Shown here in pieces: positions 8,384-17,078 of a stretch of DNA of 64,000 bases. Origin of the DNA: Arenibacter algicola (GTDB lineage Bacteria; Bacteroidota; Bacteroidia; Flavobacteriales; Flavobacteriaceae); contig NZ_JPOO01000001.1 of assembly GCF_000733925.1 (NCBI RefSeq), positions 1,984,001 to 2,048,000 of the forward strand, in the 5' to 3' direction. The translations under genes and the position numbers were made by a program. Within the stretch, counting starts at the first letter, position 1. Each line of letters begins with the position of its first letter. The notes below the pieces were generated by a model that was not told the DNA's origin, did no database searches, and saw only the letters and a list, made by a program, of their open reading frames with translations.

Positions 8384-10201
8384 ATGACGTTCGAAATGGG
8401 ATTGGTATTTTTGGTATTGTTTATAACCATAATCTTATTTGCCCTGGAAGTTTTTCCGGTAGACAAGATTGCCTTTTTTATAATTGTTTCATTGACCTTA
8501 CTTGGGCTGGTGAAACCGGAAGATGCCATAAGCGGGTTTTCCAATAGTGCAACTATAGCTGTTTTGGCATTGATGATATTGGCCATAGCCATGGAGGAAA
8601 ATGGGGTTATTACTTGGCTTACTTCCAGTTTGGGGAAAATAAGAGCCTTCCCGTTATTTATAATAGCTCCTGTTTTTATGATCGTAACCGCAAGTATTTC
8701 TGCATTTATAAGTACCACCGCTGTCGTCATTGTCTTCATTAAGATTATTAATCAACTCTCTGATCGATTCAATATTTCCAAATCCAAATTATTATTACCT
8801 ATTTCCTTTGCGGGCATATTGGGAGGGTCTTGCACCTTAATGGGTACCTCTACAAACCTTATTGTAAACTCCGTGGCACAAAACCTGGGAGCGCCGGCCC
8901 TGCGTTTTTTCGAATTTACTACCATAGGATTAATATTTTTGGCCGTGGCCATTGTCTATCTCACCCTAATGCTTAGATGGTTGCCTTGGAGCGGGAAAAG
9001 GGAATTGGGGACCGATTATAGTGTTTCGGATTATATTACCAGTGTCCGTATAAAGCCGGGGTCACAGTTGGTAAACAAAAGGCTGGAGGAGACTTTTTTA
9101 TTCAATAATCCAGAGATATCAATACTGAAATTGATAAGGGACAATAGGATTCATAATTCACCGGGAAAATACATTACCTTAAAGGAGAATGATCAGTTAT
9201 TGTTAATGTGCAACATTTTAAGCCTCTCCAAATTGAACGATTCCCAGAATTTGGGACTTAACGAACAAATTTTTTGGAAGGGGACGAACCACCATTCCAC
9301 CGGTGAGGACAATGTAACCAAACTGGAGGAACGTGTGTTTGTTGAGCTTTTAATGCTTCCGGGAGCAGCGCTCTTGGGCAAGACTTTGGGGAATCTAAGG
9401 GGGTATATGCAGCAGGATATTATACCCGTGGCCATTAAGAAGCGCAAGACCTTGACCAATATCAAGGAGCGATTGGTACGTAGCAGTTCGGATAAATTGG
9501 CGCTCAAAGCTGGTGATCGTCTACTGGTTGATGTAAGCAAGGAAAATATTAAGTCTTTGGAAGCCATTGAAAATATAGTACTATTACAGGAGTTTGATTC
9601 GCTTAAAACCCATTCCAGATTCGGAAGAATTTTATCGCTGGCGGTTCTTGGTTTAGTGGTCGTTTTGGCAGCTACAGGAGTTCTTTCCATTATGGTAAGT
9701 GCCTTGGCAGGGGTTTCTATATTATTGCTTACCAATAACCTAAATTTGGACAGTGTATACAAAAAGGTAAATTGGCAAATTTTCTTTTTGCTGGCAGGAA
9801 TGATACCCTTGGGTATAGCAATGCACAACACGGGAGCGGATATGTGGATCTCGGAAAGATTATTGGGCTTATTGGTGGGCCAATCCAAAATGATAATTAT
9901 TGGCAGTCTTTTTTTTGTCACCATGGTCATGAGCGGTGTGGTCAGCAATAATGCCACGGCCATTATTATGACCCCAATAGCAATGGCACTGGCAAGCGGA
10001 CTAAATTTGGATTTTAAGCCATTTATACTAGCTGTAATGTTTGCCGCAAATTTCAGTTTTTTTACACCGGTAGGATATCAAACCAATACCTTGATATACG
10101 GAATAGGCAACTACAAGTTCAAACATTTTTTTATTATAGGGGGAATTTTAAGCCTGGTCCTTTGGCTTTTGGCCACCTTTCTTTTAGTGAGGATGGCTTA
10201 G
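8384..10201 (+). CDS. SLC13/DASS-family permease with two RCK-C (TrkA-C) domains
   Basis: 605 residues. Hydrophobic segments occupy residues 1-205 and 415-605, and the middle (about 215-400) holds two soluble TrkA-C-like domains, each with the LxL..LRxx..GDxLLL pattern. The two DASS transport motifs are present: GTSTNLIV in the first half and NNATAIIMTPIA in the second. The family takes up dicarboxylates, sulfate or other anions with Na+; the RCK domains suggest ligand gating. Substrate cannot be assigned. The start ATG overlaps the stop of a two-codon mini-frame (ATG GGA TGA at 8379-8387), and AAAGGAGG lies at 8355-8362. Confidence 0.88.
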   Translation: MTFEMGLVFLVLFITIILFALEVFPVDKIAFFIIVSLTLLGLVKPEDAISGFSNSATIAVLALMILAIAMEENGVITWLTSSLGKIRAFPLFIIAPVFMIVTASISAFISTTAVVIVFIKIINQLSDRFNISKSKLLLPISFAGILGGSCTLMGTSTNLIVNSVAQNLGAPALRFFEFTTIGLIFLAVAIVYLTLMLRWLPWSGKRELGTDYSVSDYITSVRIKPGSQLVNKRLEETFLFNNPEISILKLIRDNRIHNSPGKYITLKENDQLLLMCNILSLSKLNDSQNLGLNEQIFWKGTNHHSTGEDNVTKLEERVFVELLMLPGAALLGKTLGNLRGYMQQDIIPVAIKKRKTLTNIKERLVRSSSDKLALKAGDRLLVDVSKENIKSLEAIENIVLLQEFDSLKTHSRFGRILSLAVLGLVVVLAATGVLSIMVSALAGVSILLLTNNLNLDSVYKKVNWQIFFLLAGMIPLGIAMHNTGADMWISERLLGLLVGQSKMIIIGSLFFVTMVMSGVVSNNATAIIMTPIAMALASGLNLDFKPFILAVMFAANFSFFTPVGYQTNTLIYGIGNYKFKHFFIIGGILSLVLWLLATFLLVRMA

Positions 10202-10366
10202 CTATTATTACTGTCAATTGAGTTTTCTATTGTTTGATTTGCACTTTGAACGATCATTGTATATGGGATATTTACATCTTACTTGAAAATTCGGCAGTAT
10301 CTTCGTAGATTAGGTCACTATCAGGAGGACATTTTTTACCGAATTCCTATATTTATTTAATATCGC

Positions 10367-11944
10367 ATGAAGATTTTTTTTTCGCTGGCCCTCCTTATAG
10401 GATTGCTGATTTCTTGTTCCGGTAACAAAAAGGAATCGCAGACTTTGGAATATAAAGAGCCAACTGCTACCAATTTGCCTGGGAATCGCTTGGCAGAAAT
10501 CCACTGTTCCGGTTGTCATCTCTTTGTTAAACCAGAATTGTTGCCAAGGTCCAGTTGGCAAAACGATGTACTTCCTTCAATGGGTCATCGATTGGGGATG
10601 TACAAAGGTAATCTGCGCCCGGATAGTCTCTTTGACAATGGTAGGAGCGGAGAAGTGGTTAAAAAGGCCAATATCTTTTCAGAAAGACCTCTAATTGCCC
10701 GCGCAGATTGGAACAAAATAGTAGACTATTACCTTAACAATGCACCGGATACCATTTTACCGCCTAAAAGGGCCAATAAAATTAAAATGGGCCTAAAGCA
10801 TTTTAAAATCAAGGAGTCTGGCTTTTCCCAGACTCCAGCCCTGACCACTATGGTGAAAATCCTTCCAGAAAATGGGGGAGTGGTATTTGCAGATAGTAAG
10901 CGGAATATAAATAGCCTGACATTCCTGGACAAAAATCTTAAGAAGGATATAGTACTAGGACTTAAGACGGCCCCTATCCACTATTACGAAAAATACGACA
11001 CTATTTATTTGACAACCGCTGGCAAAAACATTTTCCCCAATGATGTGTCGGATGGGGCTTTACAAAAATTATTTTCTAAGGGAACTGAAGGTTCATACAC
11101 TTCCAAGGAGGTGATTCCAAATTTACAAAGGCCGGTCAATATGGCTTATGGGGACTTAAATAACGATGGGTTGGAAGACGTTGTAGCCTGTGAATACGGC
11201 AATGAAACAGGGAAATTGGTTTGGTACGAAAACAAGGGGGGTGATAAATACACCATGAGGACGTTGGATAACAGATCGGGTGCCATTTCCGCAGTGATAA
11301 AGGATGCCAATGGGGATGGTCTACAAGATATTTTTGTGCTTATGGCTCAAGGGGATGAAGGTGTTTTTTATTATCAAAATCAGGGCGATGGCACGTTTAC
11401 TACCAAAAGATTGCTCTCTTTTCTTCCACTTAATGGTTCCCAATATATAGAGTTGGTAGATTTTAATAAGGATGGCTTGGATGATATATTATATGTATGT
11501 GGGGACAATGCGGACAAAACGCCCATATTAAAGGAATATCACGGTATCTATATATTTCTGAACGATGGAGATCTGAATTTTAAGCAATCCTATTTCTACC
11601 ATTTAAACGGGGCTTATAAAGCCATGCCCAGGGATTATGATTTGGATGGAGATCTGGATATTGCGGCAATTTCTTTTTTTCCTGATTATGTGGGTTCCCC
11701 AGAGGAAAGTTTTGTGTATCTGGAAAATAAAGGGGATATGAAATTTGAGGATTATTCCTTTTCGGAGTCGATCAATGGTCGATGGATCGTTATGGACGCG
11801 GAGGATATGGATGCTGATGGCGACATTGACTTGGCTCTAGGATCTTTTGTGTATTTTCTTCCGTTAGGAGATACCACTGGTCTGGGCCAAAAATGGCTAT
11901 CCGAAGGACCGTCAATAATAGTATTGGAAAATACCACTAAGTAA
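10367..11944 (+). CDS. FG-GAP/VCBS-repeat lipoprotein with an N-terminal c-type heme motif
   Basis: 525 residues. A signal peptide ends in the lipobox LISC (Cys17), so it is an outer-membrane or periplasmic lipoprotein. A single CxxCH heme site (Cys47, Cys50, His51 in HCSGCH) follows. From about residue 255 there are five DxNxDGxxD-type calcium loops (GDLNNDGLED, KDANGDGLQD, DFNKDGLDD, DYDLDGDLD, DMDADGDID), which mark FG-GAP beta-propeller repeats. The fusion suggests an electron-transfer or substrate-oxidising surface protein, but function is unknown. It stands alone; the next gene is convergent across the heptamer repeat. Confidence 0.82.
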   Translation: MKIFFSLALLIGLLISCSGNKKESQTLEYKEPTATNLPGNRLAEIHCSGCHLFVKPELLPRSSWQNDVLPSMGHRLGMYKGNLRPDSLFDNGRSGEVVKKANIFSERPLIARADWNKIVDYYLNNAPDTILPPKRANKIKMGLKHFKIKESGFSQTPALTTMVKILPENGGVVFADSKRNINSLTFLDKNLKKDIVLGLKTAPIHYYEKYDTIYLTTAGKNIFPNDVSDGALQKLFSKGTEGSYTSKEVIPNLQRPVNMAYGDLNNDGLEDVVACEYGNETGKLVWYENKGGDKYTMRTLDNRSGAISAVIKDANGDGLQDIFVLMAQGDEGVFYYQNQGDGTFTTKRLLSFLPLNGSQYIELVDFNKDGLDDILYVCGDNADKTPILKEYHGIYIFLNDGDLNFKQSYFYHLNGAYKAMPRDYDLDGDLDIAAISFFPDYVGSPEESFVYLENKGDMKFEDYSFSESINGRWIVMDAEDMDADGDIDLALGSFVYFLPLGDTTGLGQKWLSEGPSIIVLENTTK

Positions 11945-11994
11945 ATCAATTATATTAGGTCAGAATTGTAATATCCAATTCCATTTATTTTTTT

Positions 11995-12092
11995 TGACCA
12001 TTGACTACTGACCACTGACCACTGACCACTGACCACTGACCACTGACTACTGACTACTGACCACTGACCACTGACCACTGACCACTGACTAT
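11995..12092. repeat. Heptanucleotide tandem repeat, 14 units (TGACCAC / TGACTAC)
   Basis: Fourteen consecutive 7-bp units run without interruption: mostly TGACCAC, with TGACTAC at units 2, 8 and 9 and edge variants TGACCAT (first) and TGACTAT (last). It fills the gap between two convergent genes, and the last unit supplies the TAG stop of the minus-strand gene. TGA recurs every 7 bp, so all three plus-strand frames are closed. Confidence 0.95.
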
Positions 12093-12685
12093 CCTTTCCT
12101 ATATTTATCATGCAGCCCCAAACCTTTTTCCAAGAGGGAAATACATTTCTCCAGTCGGGACTGCTTGGTCTTTTCCTGTTTGGCTTGAGAAATATACTCG
12201 CAATATTCCCTTTGTTTATATGGGGTTAGACTTTCATAATTTGCTTTTAAAGCCTGATTATTGTTAAGTGCTTTTTTTAACAAGGGAGGCATTGAAATTG
12301 GTTTGTTTTTTTCAGGGGCAAGGACAAGTCCTTTCTTTTGGTTGCTGATAGCCTCATGAAAATAGGCTAAAACCGTAGCCTCATCAATATCCTCCATGGT
12401 TCTAAATTTCCAGTGCCTCATGGCCTTAGTTTTTCCCTCCTGTGCATTTTCCAGTACTTTTTTCGGGTCACTTAAAAAGACGCCATTATAGAACCAGATG
12501 CCGAAATGATGTTTAAAGGCTAAAATACCTAGAACATTCTTATTGTCCATGGTGTATACAGGGATACCCCATTTGTACGTTTCAATAAGTCCGGTTTTAT
12601 GGGCCAATTCCCGCAAAAGGCAAATACCTTCCCTAAAGGGCTGTTCTTTTTCGAAATAGGCTTCTATCTTTTCTTGGGTCTTCAT
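12089..12685 (-). CDS. YdeI/DUF1801-like protein
   Basis: About 198 residues from ATG at 12685, which is preceded by AGGAAAA; an in-frame GTG at 12730 is less likely. The N-terminal half (TYKWGIPVYTMDNKNVLGILAFKHHFGIWFYNG) is the DUF1801 fold. The C-terminal half (MPPLLKKALNNNQALKANYESLTPYKQREYCEYISQAKQEKTKQSRLEK) is the YdeI / OmpD-associated helical segment that ends in a Lys/Arg-rich tail. YdeI-type proteins are small cytoplasmic proteins linked to stress and antimicrobial-peptide tolerance in some bacteria; the molecular role is unknown. Its stop lies inside the heptamer repeat. Confidence 0.8.
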   Translation of the reverse strand: MKTQEKIEAYFEKEQPFREGICLLRELAHKTGLIETYKWGIPVYTMDNKNVLGILAFKHHFGIWFYNGVFLSDPKKVLENAQEGKTKAMRHWKFRTMEDIDEATVLAYFHEAISNQKKGLVLAPEKNKPISMPPLLKKALNNNQALKANYESLTPYKQREYCEYISQAKQEKTKQSRLEKCISLLEKGLGLHDKYRKG

Positions 12686-12743
12686 TTTTCCTGCCAAATG
12701 AAATGTATATTGTCGCGCTGTTATGGGCACACAAATACTTAAG

Positions 12744-13967
12744 TTATCTTTTAGCTGTAAGTTCGCAAATTTTTACGATAACATCAACCGCTTTCTGCAT
12801 ACTTTCTACAGGGACATACTCATATTTTCCATGAAAATTATGTCCGCCAGCAAAAATATTGGGGCATGGCAACCCCATAAAGCTCAATTGTGAACCATCG
12901 GTACCGCCGCGTATTGGTTTTATAATTGGGGTAATGCCCAAACTTTCCATGGCCTCTTTGGCAATTTCAACAATATGCATCACCGGTTCAATTTTTTCCC
13001 GCATATTAAAATATTGATCTTTAATATCAAGGGATACAAAATCGCCGTATTCTGCATTCAAATTTTCCGTGATATATTGTAATAGTTCTTTGCGCTGCTC
13101 GAATTTTTTTGGGTCGTGATCCCGAATGATCAATTCAATTTCGGCAAGCTCAATTTCTCCTTTAAGGTGGTGCACGTGAAAGAACCCTTCCCGTCCGGTA
13201 GTTTTTTGGGGCACTTCATGGCCGGGTAATTGGGAAATAAAATCGTTGGCGATCAAAATGGCATTTACCATTTTTCCTTTGGCATAACCCGGATGTACAC
13301 TTTTTCCTTTAATGATTATTTTGGCACCTGCCGCATTGAAGTTTTCATATTCCAATTCCCCAATTTGGCTACCGTCCATAGTATAGGCCCAATCGGCGCC
13401 AAATGCTGCAACATCAAAATGGTGTGCCCCGCGACCAATTTCTTCATCTGGGGTAAAGCCCACCCTGATCTTACCATGTTTAATTTCCGGATGTTGTATT
13501 AAATACTCCATGGCGGTAATAATCTCCGTTATTCCGGCCTTATCATCGGCACCCAACAAGGTGGTGCCATCTGTAGTGATAAGGGTATTGCCCTTGTATT
13601 GCAAGAGGTCATCAAAATAACTTGGGGAGAGTATTATATTTTCCGCTTTGTTCAGAACAATATCCCCGCCATCATAATTTTTTATTATTTGAGGCTTTAC
13701 GTCGGTAGCCGTGAAATCTGGAGAGGTATCAAAATGGGAGATAAAGCCAATAGTAGGCACTTCCTTGTCCAAATTGCTGGGTAAAGTAGCCATAATGTAA
13801 GCTTTGTCATCTATAACTACATCCTGCATTCCTATCTGCTTGAGTTCCTCCACCAATTTATGGGCAAGTGTCCATTGCTTGTCAGTGCTAGGGGTGGTAG
13901 CCGAGTTAGGGTCGCTTTGGGTGTCTATGGTAATATAACTTATAAACCGGTCTATAATGTGTTGCAT
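12744..13967 (-). CDS. pepT: Peptidase T (tripeptide aminopeptidase)
   Basis: 407 residues, the family's normal length. M20-family di-zinc motifs are in order: [10 protein letters not shown] (His and Asp ligands), [11 protein letters not shown] (bridging Asp), [14 protein letters not shown] (catalytic Glu), and [12 protein letters not shown] near the C-terminus (last His). The cytoplasmic enzyme removes the N-terminal residue from tripeptides. A -7 element (TATTTTTG on the minus strand) lies 16 bp before its ATG. The YdeI-like gene follows after 58 bp and could be co-transcribed. Confidence 0.95.
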   Translation of the reverse strand: MQHIIDRFISYITIDTQSDPNSATTPSTDKQWTLAHKLVEELKQIGMQDVVIDDKAYIMATLPSNLDKEVPTIGFISHFDTSPDFTATDVKPQIIKNYDGGDIVLNKAENIILSPSYFDDLLQYKGNTLITTDGTTLLGADDKAGITEIITAMEYLIQHPEIKHGKIRVGFTPDEEIGRGAHHFDVAAFGADWAYTMDGSQIGELEYENFNAAGAKIIIKGKSVHPGYAKGKMVNAILIANDFISQLPGHEVPQKTTGREGFFHVHHLKGEIELAEIELIIRDHDPKKFEQRKELLQYITENLNAEYGDFVSLDIKDQYFNMREKIEPVMHIVEIAKEAMESLGITPIIKPIRGGTDGSQLSFMGLPCPNIFAGGHNFHGKYEYVPVESMQKAVDVIVKICELTAKR

Positions 13968-13983
13968 AAAACTAAATTTTAAT

Positions 13984-13991
13984 CAAAAATA
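13984..13991 (-). promoter_or_regulatory. -7 promoter element for pepT
   Basis: TATTTTTG on the minus strand fits TAnnTTTG and ends 16 bp before the pepT ATG. No clear TTTG -33 element was seen at the usual spacing. Confidence 0.4.
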
Positions 13992-14176
13992 CAGTTTATT
14001 ATTTTTTATTTGGGCCTGTTGTGGCAACTGTATAGCCTAGGCTTGTCAGCCTTGTCTTGGGGAGTAAGGTGGAGTAGCCCGTGGACCTGAAGTTCAGAGC
14101 AAATTCTATTATACTATTAATGGATTAATTTGGAAAGATAACCTTCGGGGAAGCGCAGCTGGTTGTATTATTACTT

Positions 14177-14184
14177 TATATTTG
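14177..14184 (+). promoter_or_regulatory. -7 promoter element for the CpxP/Spy-like gene
   Basis: TATATTTG fits TAnnTTTG. An upstream in-frame TTG at 14182 lies inside this element, which argues that translation begins at the ATG at 14209 instead. Confidence 0.45.
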
Positions 14185-14208
14185 TACTTTAAACCAGCAC
14201 AAAAACCT

Positions 14209-14625
14209 ATGTGTAAGAAAGTTTTTTCCACCTTGATCCTTATCGTCGGATTTGTGATATCCGTACAAGCTCAACAAGAATGTAGTTTGGGCATTGGTGC
14301 GACGGAATCGGATACTATAATACAAATATTTCAGCTTAAAGAAGAGCAGATAACCAATTTGGAGGAGTTTAAGGCAGCACTGGAAATTGAAACCCGTTTG
14401 TTGGATGAAGAGCGGAAAAATCTTTTTGAAAATCACCCGCAAAGTACCCCTGAGGATTTAACGGCATTGGGGGCGAAGTATAAGGTTCTGGAGGAGCGAA
14501 TGAAACAGGTTTTTAAAAAATACGACCTCAAACTTTTAGCACTTTTCAATGAAAAGCAATACCAACGGTACGTTACCCTTTGCCAGGAAGTATCACGGCA
14601 ACCCCTAGTAGTGGTACCGGAATAA
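14209..14625 (+). CDS. Small exported helical protein, possibly Spy/CpxP-like
   Basis: 138 residues from ATG at 14209. The N-terminus MCKKVFSTLILIVGFVISVQAQQ is a signal peptide with a VQA cleavage site. The mature part is almost entirely charged helix. The segment LALFNEKQYQRYVTLCQEV recalls the LTxxQ repeat region of periplasmic Spy/CpxP proteins, but the match is loose. Periplasmic chaperone or stress-sensor function is an inference only. It stands alone between pepT (divergent) and pyrD, 81 bp upstream of the latter, which has its own -7 element. Confidence 0.6.
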   Translation: MCKKVFSTLILIVGFVISVQAQQECSLGIGATESDTIIQIFQLKEEQITNLEEFKAALEIETRLLDEERKNLFENHPQSTPEDLTALGAKYKVLEERMKQVFKKYDLKLLALFNEKQYQRYVTLCQEVSRQPLVVVPE

Positions 14626-14683
14626 GTTGTCGTAAATGTTAATAAAAAGCGTGTGCTTAGGATAGTTTAGCACGGCTAGTTTG

Positions 14684-14691
14684 TATTTTTG
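14684..14691 (+). promoter_or_regulatory. -7 promoter element for pyrD
   Basis: TATTTTTG fits TAnnTTTG and ends 15 bp before the pyrD ATG. A TTTA rather than TTTG lies upstream at a short spacing. Confidence 0.45.
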
Positions 14692-14706
14692 CGGAAAATA
14701 ATTTAA

Positions 14707-15750
14707 ATGTATAAGCAGCTTATCCGCCCCATCCTTTTTCAATTTGATCCAGAAAGGGTTCACCATTTCACCTTTAGAACAATTCGTTTGTTGTCCAGTA
14801 TAGGATTTGCTGGAATATGCAGGACTTTATATTCTGTCAACGACCCTCGTCTCGAACGTGAATTGTTCGGTTTGAAATTTAAAAATCCGGTGGGCTTGGC
14901 AGCGGGCTTCGACAAGGATGCCAAGTTGTACAATGAACTATCCGATTTTGGATTTGGATTTATTGAAATAGGGACCTTGACTCCCAAACCTCAGGATGGA
15001 AATCCCAAAAAGCGCTTGTTTCGCTTAAAAGAAGATCAGGCCATCGTCAATAGAATGGGGTTTAATAATAAGGGGGTGTTCGATGCTGTTGAAAATCTAA
15101 AAAAAAGTCATAGGGTTTTAATCGGGGGCAATATCGGGAAGAACAAGGTGACCCCGAACGAACTGGCAGCAAAGGATTATTTGATATGTTTTGATGCCCT
15201 GTTCGACCATGTAGATTACTTTGTAGTGAATGTTAGCTCACCAAATACCCCCGGCCTTAGGGAACTTCAGGATAGGAAACCATTGACAGCCTTGCTTAAG
15301 GAATTGAAAAAGGAAAATACCAAATTGGCAAAATTAAAGGATAGGAAGGAAAAACCTATTCTTTTGAAAATAGCTCCCGACTTAACGGATAAGCAGTTGC
15401 TGGATATTATTGGCATAGTAAAGGATACGGATATAGATGGGGTAATTGCCACCAATACAACGATATCTCGCGATAATCTGAAATCCGATATTTTGTTAAA
15501 AGAAGAAGCAGGTGGTTTAAGCGGTAGACCTCTTACCAAAAGAAGTACGGAAGTTATCCGCTTTTTGTCCCAAAAAAGCAATAAGGCGTTTCCCATTATC
15601 GGCGTAGGTGGAATTCATTCAGCCGAAGATGCCCTTGAAAAATTGGACGCGGGTGCCGATTTGGTTCAATTGTATACCGGGTTTATTTATGAAGGCCCGT
15701 CACTGATAAAGAGAATCAACAAGGCCATTATTAATAGGCTTAACAGCTGA
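14707..15750 (+). CDS. pyrD: Dihydroorotate dehydrogenase (quinone), class 2
   Basis: 347 residues. Motifs include [58 protein letters not shown] with the catalytic serine of class 2 enzymes, LKIAPDLTD and the phosphate-binding [20 protein letters not shown]. An amphipathic N-terminal extension ([17 protein letters not shown]) is the membrane- and quinone-contact helix of class 2. The enzyme oxidises dihydroorotate to orotate and passes electrons to the quinone pool. It is followed by a strong bidirectional terminator. Confidence 0.97.
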   Translation: MYKQLIRPILFQFDPERVHHFTFRTIRLLSSIGFAGICRTLYSVNDPRLERELFGLKFKNPVGLAAGFDKDAKLYNELSDFGFGFIEIGTLTPKPQDGNPKKRLFRLKEDQAIVNRMGFNNKGVFDAVENLKKSHRVLIGGNIGKNKVTPNELAAKDYLICFDALFDHVDYFVVNVSSPNTPGLRELQDRKPLTALLKELKKENTKLAKLKDRKEKPILLKIAPDLTDKQLLDIIGIVKDTDIDGVIATNTTISRDNLKSDILLKEEAGGLSGRPLTKRSTEVIRFLSQKSNKAFPIIGVGGIHSAEDALEKLDAGADLVQLYTGFIYEGPSLIKRINKAIINRLNS

Positions 15751-15784
15751 AAGTGTAGACAGTATCCCTTATATTTCAAGGAAT

Positions 15785-15822
15785 AAAAAAGGGTTGACCA
15801 TCATTGGGTCAACCCTTTTTTT
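15785..15822. terminator. Bidirectional rho-independent terminator (pyrD / Dabb gene)
   Basis: A 9-bp perfect stem (GGGTTGACC at 15791-15799 with GGTCAACCC at 15807-15815) is flanked by A-rich sequence on the left and eight Ts on the right, so it can stop transcription from both convergent genes. Confidence 0.92.
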
Positions 15823-15858
15823 GGTAGGACGTTAATCTTTATCCTTAAAAGTCTTTAA

Positions 15859-16281
15859 CTATTTGGTCCAATAATCCACCACGGTTACATCTTCCAAATG
15901 TGGGGTCAACACCGCCCCAAAAGCCTTATGGTCCGGATGTGGAAGATATATGGCACGATCTGCTTCACTGTGGAAGGTAAGGAAAAAACAATGGGTAAAT
16001 CCTTTGTCCAATCCTTCAGGACTATTGTTTATTCCCCATTCATAACCCACTATCTGCGGTATTTTGGAAGGTAGGGCGCTAAAAGCGGCCTCTACTTTTG
16101 CAATGTCCTCTTTGGAGATATTTGCTTTAAACTTAAAAAGTACTACATGGCGCAATACGCTGTCCTGCTTTTTGGAATTTTCCATACTTATATCCTCTTT
16201 CAAATTAGTAGTGTTCGGAATGTTAAAACTCATTAATAATATTGCAGCCAATAGGCTAAGGGTGTAAAAAACTGGTTTCAT
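15859..16281 (-). CDS. Exported Dabb-domain (stress-responsive A/B barrel) protein
   Basis: 140 residues. A hydrophobic N-terminus (FYTLSLLAAILLMSFNI) looks like a signal peptide or anchor, followed by a short linker. From about residue 42 the Dabb fold appears: LRHVVLFKFKANISKEDIAKVEAAFSALPSKIPQIVGYEWGINNSPEG, with the HxxxFxF core, and ends HPDHKAFGAVLTPHLEDVTVVDYW. Dabb proteins are dimeric ferredoxin-like barrels of varied function. The exported form is common in Bacteroidota; its substrate is unknown. It converges on pyrD across the terminator. Confidence 0.82.
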   Translation of the reverse strand: MKPVFYTLSLLAAILLMSFNIPNTTNLKEDISMENSKKQDSVLRHVVLFKFKANISKEDIAKVEAAFSALPSKIPQIVGYEWGINNSPEGLDKGFTHCFFLTFHSEADRAIYLPHPDHKAFGAVLTPHLEDVTVVDYWTK

Positions 16282-16421
16282 AATTAAATTTTTGTGGAAG
16301 ATATAAAAAAGATGAATAATGATTAGTGCTCTGGTAAGATATTTATCAAGCTTTGTTTATGGAAAAGATGGCAAATAATTGGTATTTTCAAGCCCTCATT
16401 AATTTATTAATTTAATTCGAC

Positions 16422-17048
16422 ATGTATTACGATGTATTATTGGCATTCGTTATGGCTACAGCAATTCTAGCCATTACCCCTGGCCCTGACAATATTTTTG
16501 TACTGATACAAAGCATTACCTACGGCCGGAAATACGGTATTGCTACCGTAGCTGGGCTTATGACTGGTTGTCTTGTACATGCAACTCTTTTGGCCTTTGG
16601 GGTTTCTGCATTAATAAAACAAAATCCCAATGTTTACTTCTCCATTAAACTTTTTGGTGCGTTATATATGTTTTACTTAGCTTTTTTAGTTTTTAGAAGC
16701 AGTGATAAAATAGAAGTAAAAAATGATGATAAAGACCAAAAAACATTAATGGATTTATACAAAAAGGGTTTTATTATGAATGTATTAAATCCGAAAGTAG
16801 CCATATTTTTCTTGGCTTTTTTTCCTGGTTTTTTGTTTAGCCATTTTTTAAATATTGTCATACAATTTTACGTGCTTGCTGCTATATTTATATTAGTTTC
16901 CTTTACTGTTTTTAGTACAATTGCCATTCTTTCAGGAACTATTTCGAAGTATATAAAGGAGCATGGACAATTGGGAAAAGTCTTGAAATGGCTTCAGATT
17001 ATCGTTTTTGTGGGTATTGCTGTTTATCTGTTGATATCTGATAAATAA
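16422..17048 (+). CDS. LysE-family amino-acid exporter
   Basis: 208 residues with about six hydrophobic segments. The N-terminal motif ITPGPDNIFVLIQSITYGRKYG is the LysE/RhtB signature, and FIMNVLNPKVAIFFLAFFPGF is the second conserved block. Members export amino acids such as lysine, threonine or homoserine across the inner membrane; the cargo is not predictable here. It is followed 30 bp later by the HMG-CoA lyase-like gene, so the two may be co-transcribed and could reflect amino-acid (leucine) catabolism and overflow. Confidence 0.92.
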   Translation: MYYDVLLAFVMATAILAITPGPDNIFVLIQSITYGRKYGIATVAGLMTGCLVHATLLAFGVSALIKQNPNVYFSIKLFGALYMFYLAFLVFRSSDKIEVKNDDKDQKTLMDLYKKGFIMNVLNPKVAIFFLAFFPGFLFSHFLNIVIQFYVLAAIFILVSFTVFSTIAILSGTISKYIKEHGQLGKVLKWLQIIVFVGIAVYLLISDK

Positions 17049-17078
17049 TATTAATTTTGATAAAGCTTAAGCAGGGGA

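Noticed and set aside
9193..9963. A 256-codon open frame on the minus strand inside the SLC13 permease gene
   Set aside because: It lies fully antisense to a clear transporter, has no recognisable motif and reflects codon bias of the opposite strand.
11995..12092. CRISPR array at the heptamer repeat
   Set aside because: Units are 7 bp and contiguous with no unique spacers.
13968..14208. tRNA or structured RNA in the pepT upstream gap
   Set aside because: A few short paired segments are present but no cloverleaf or T-loop consensus was found.
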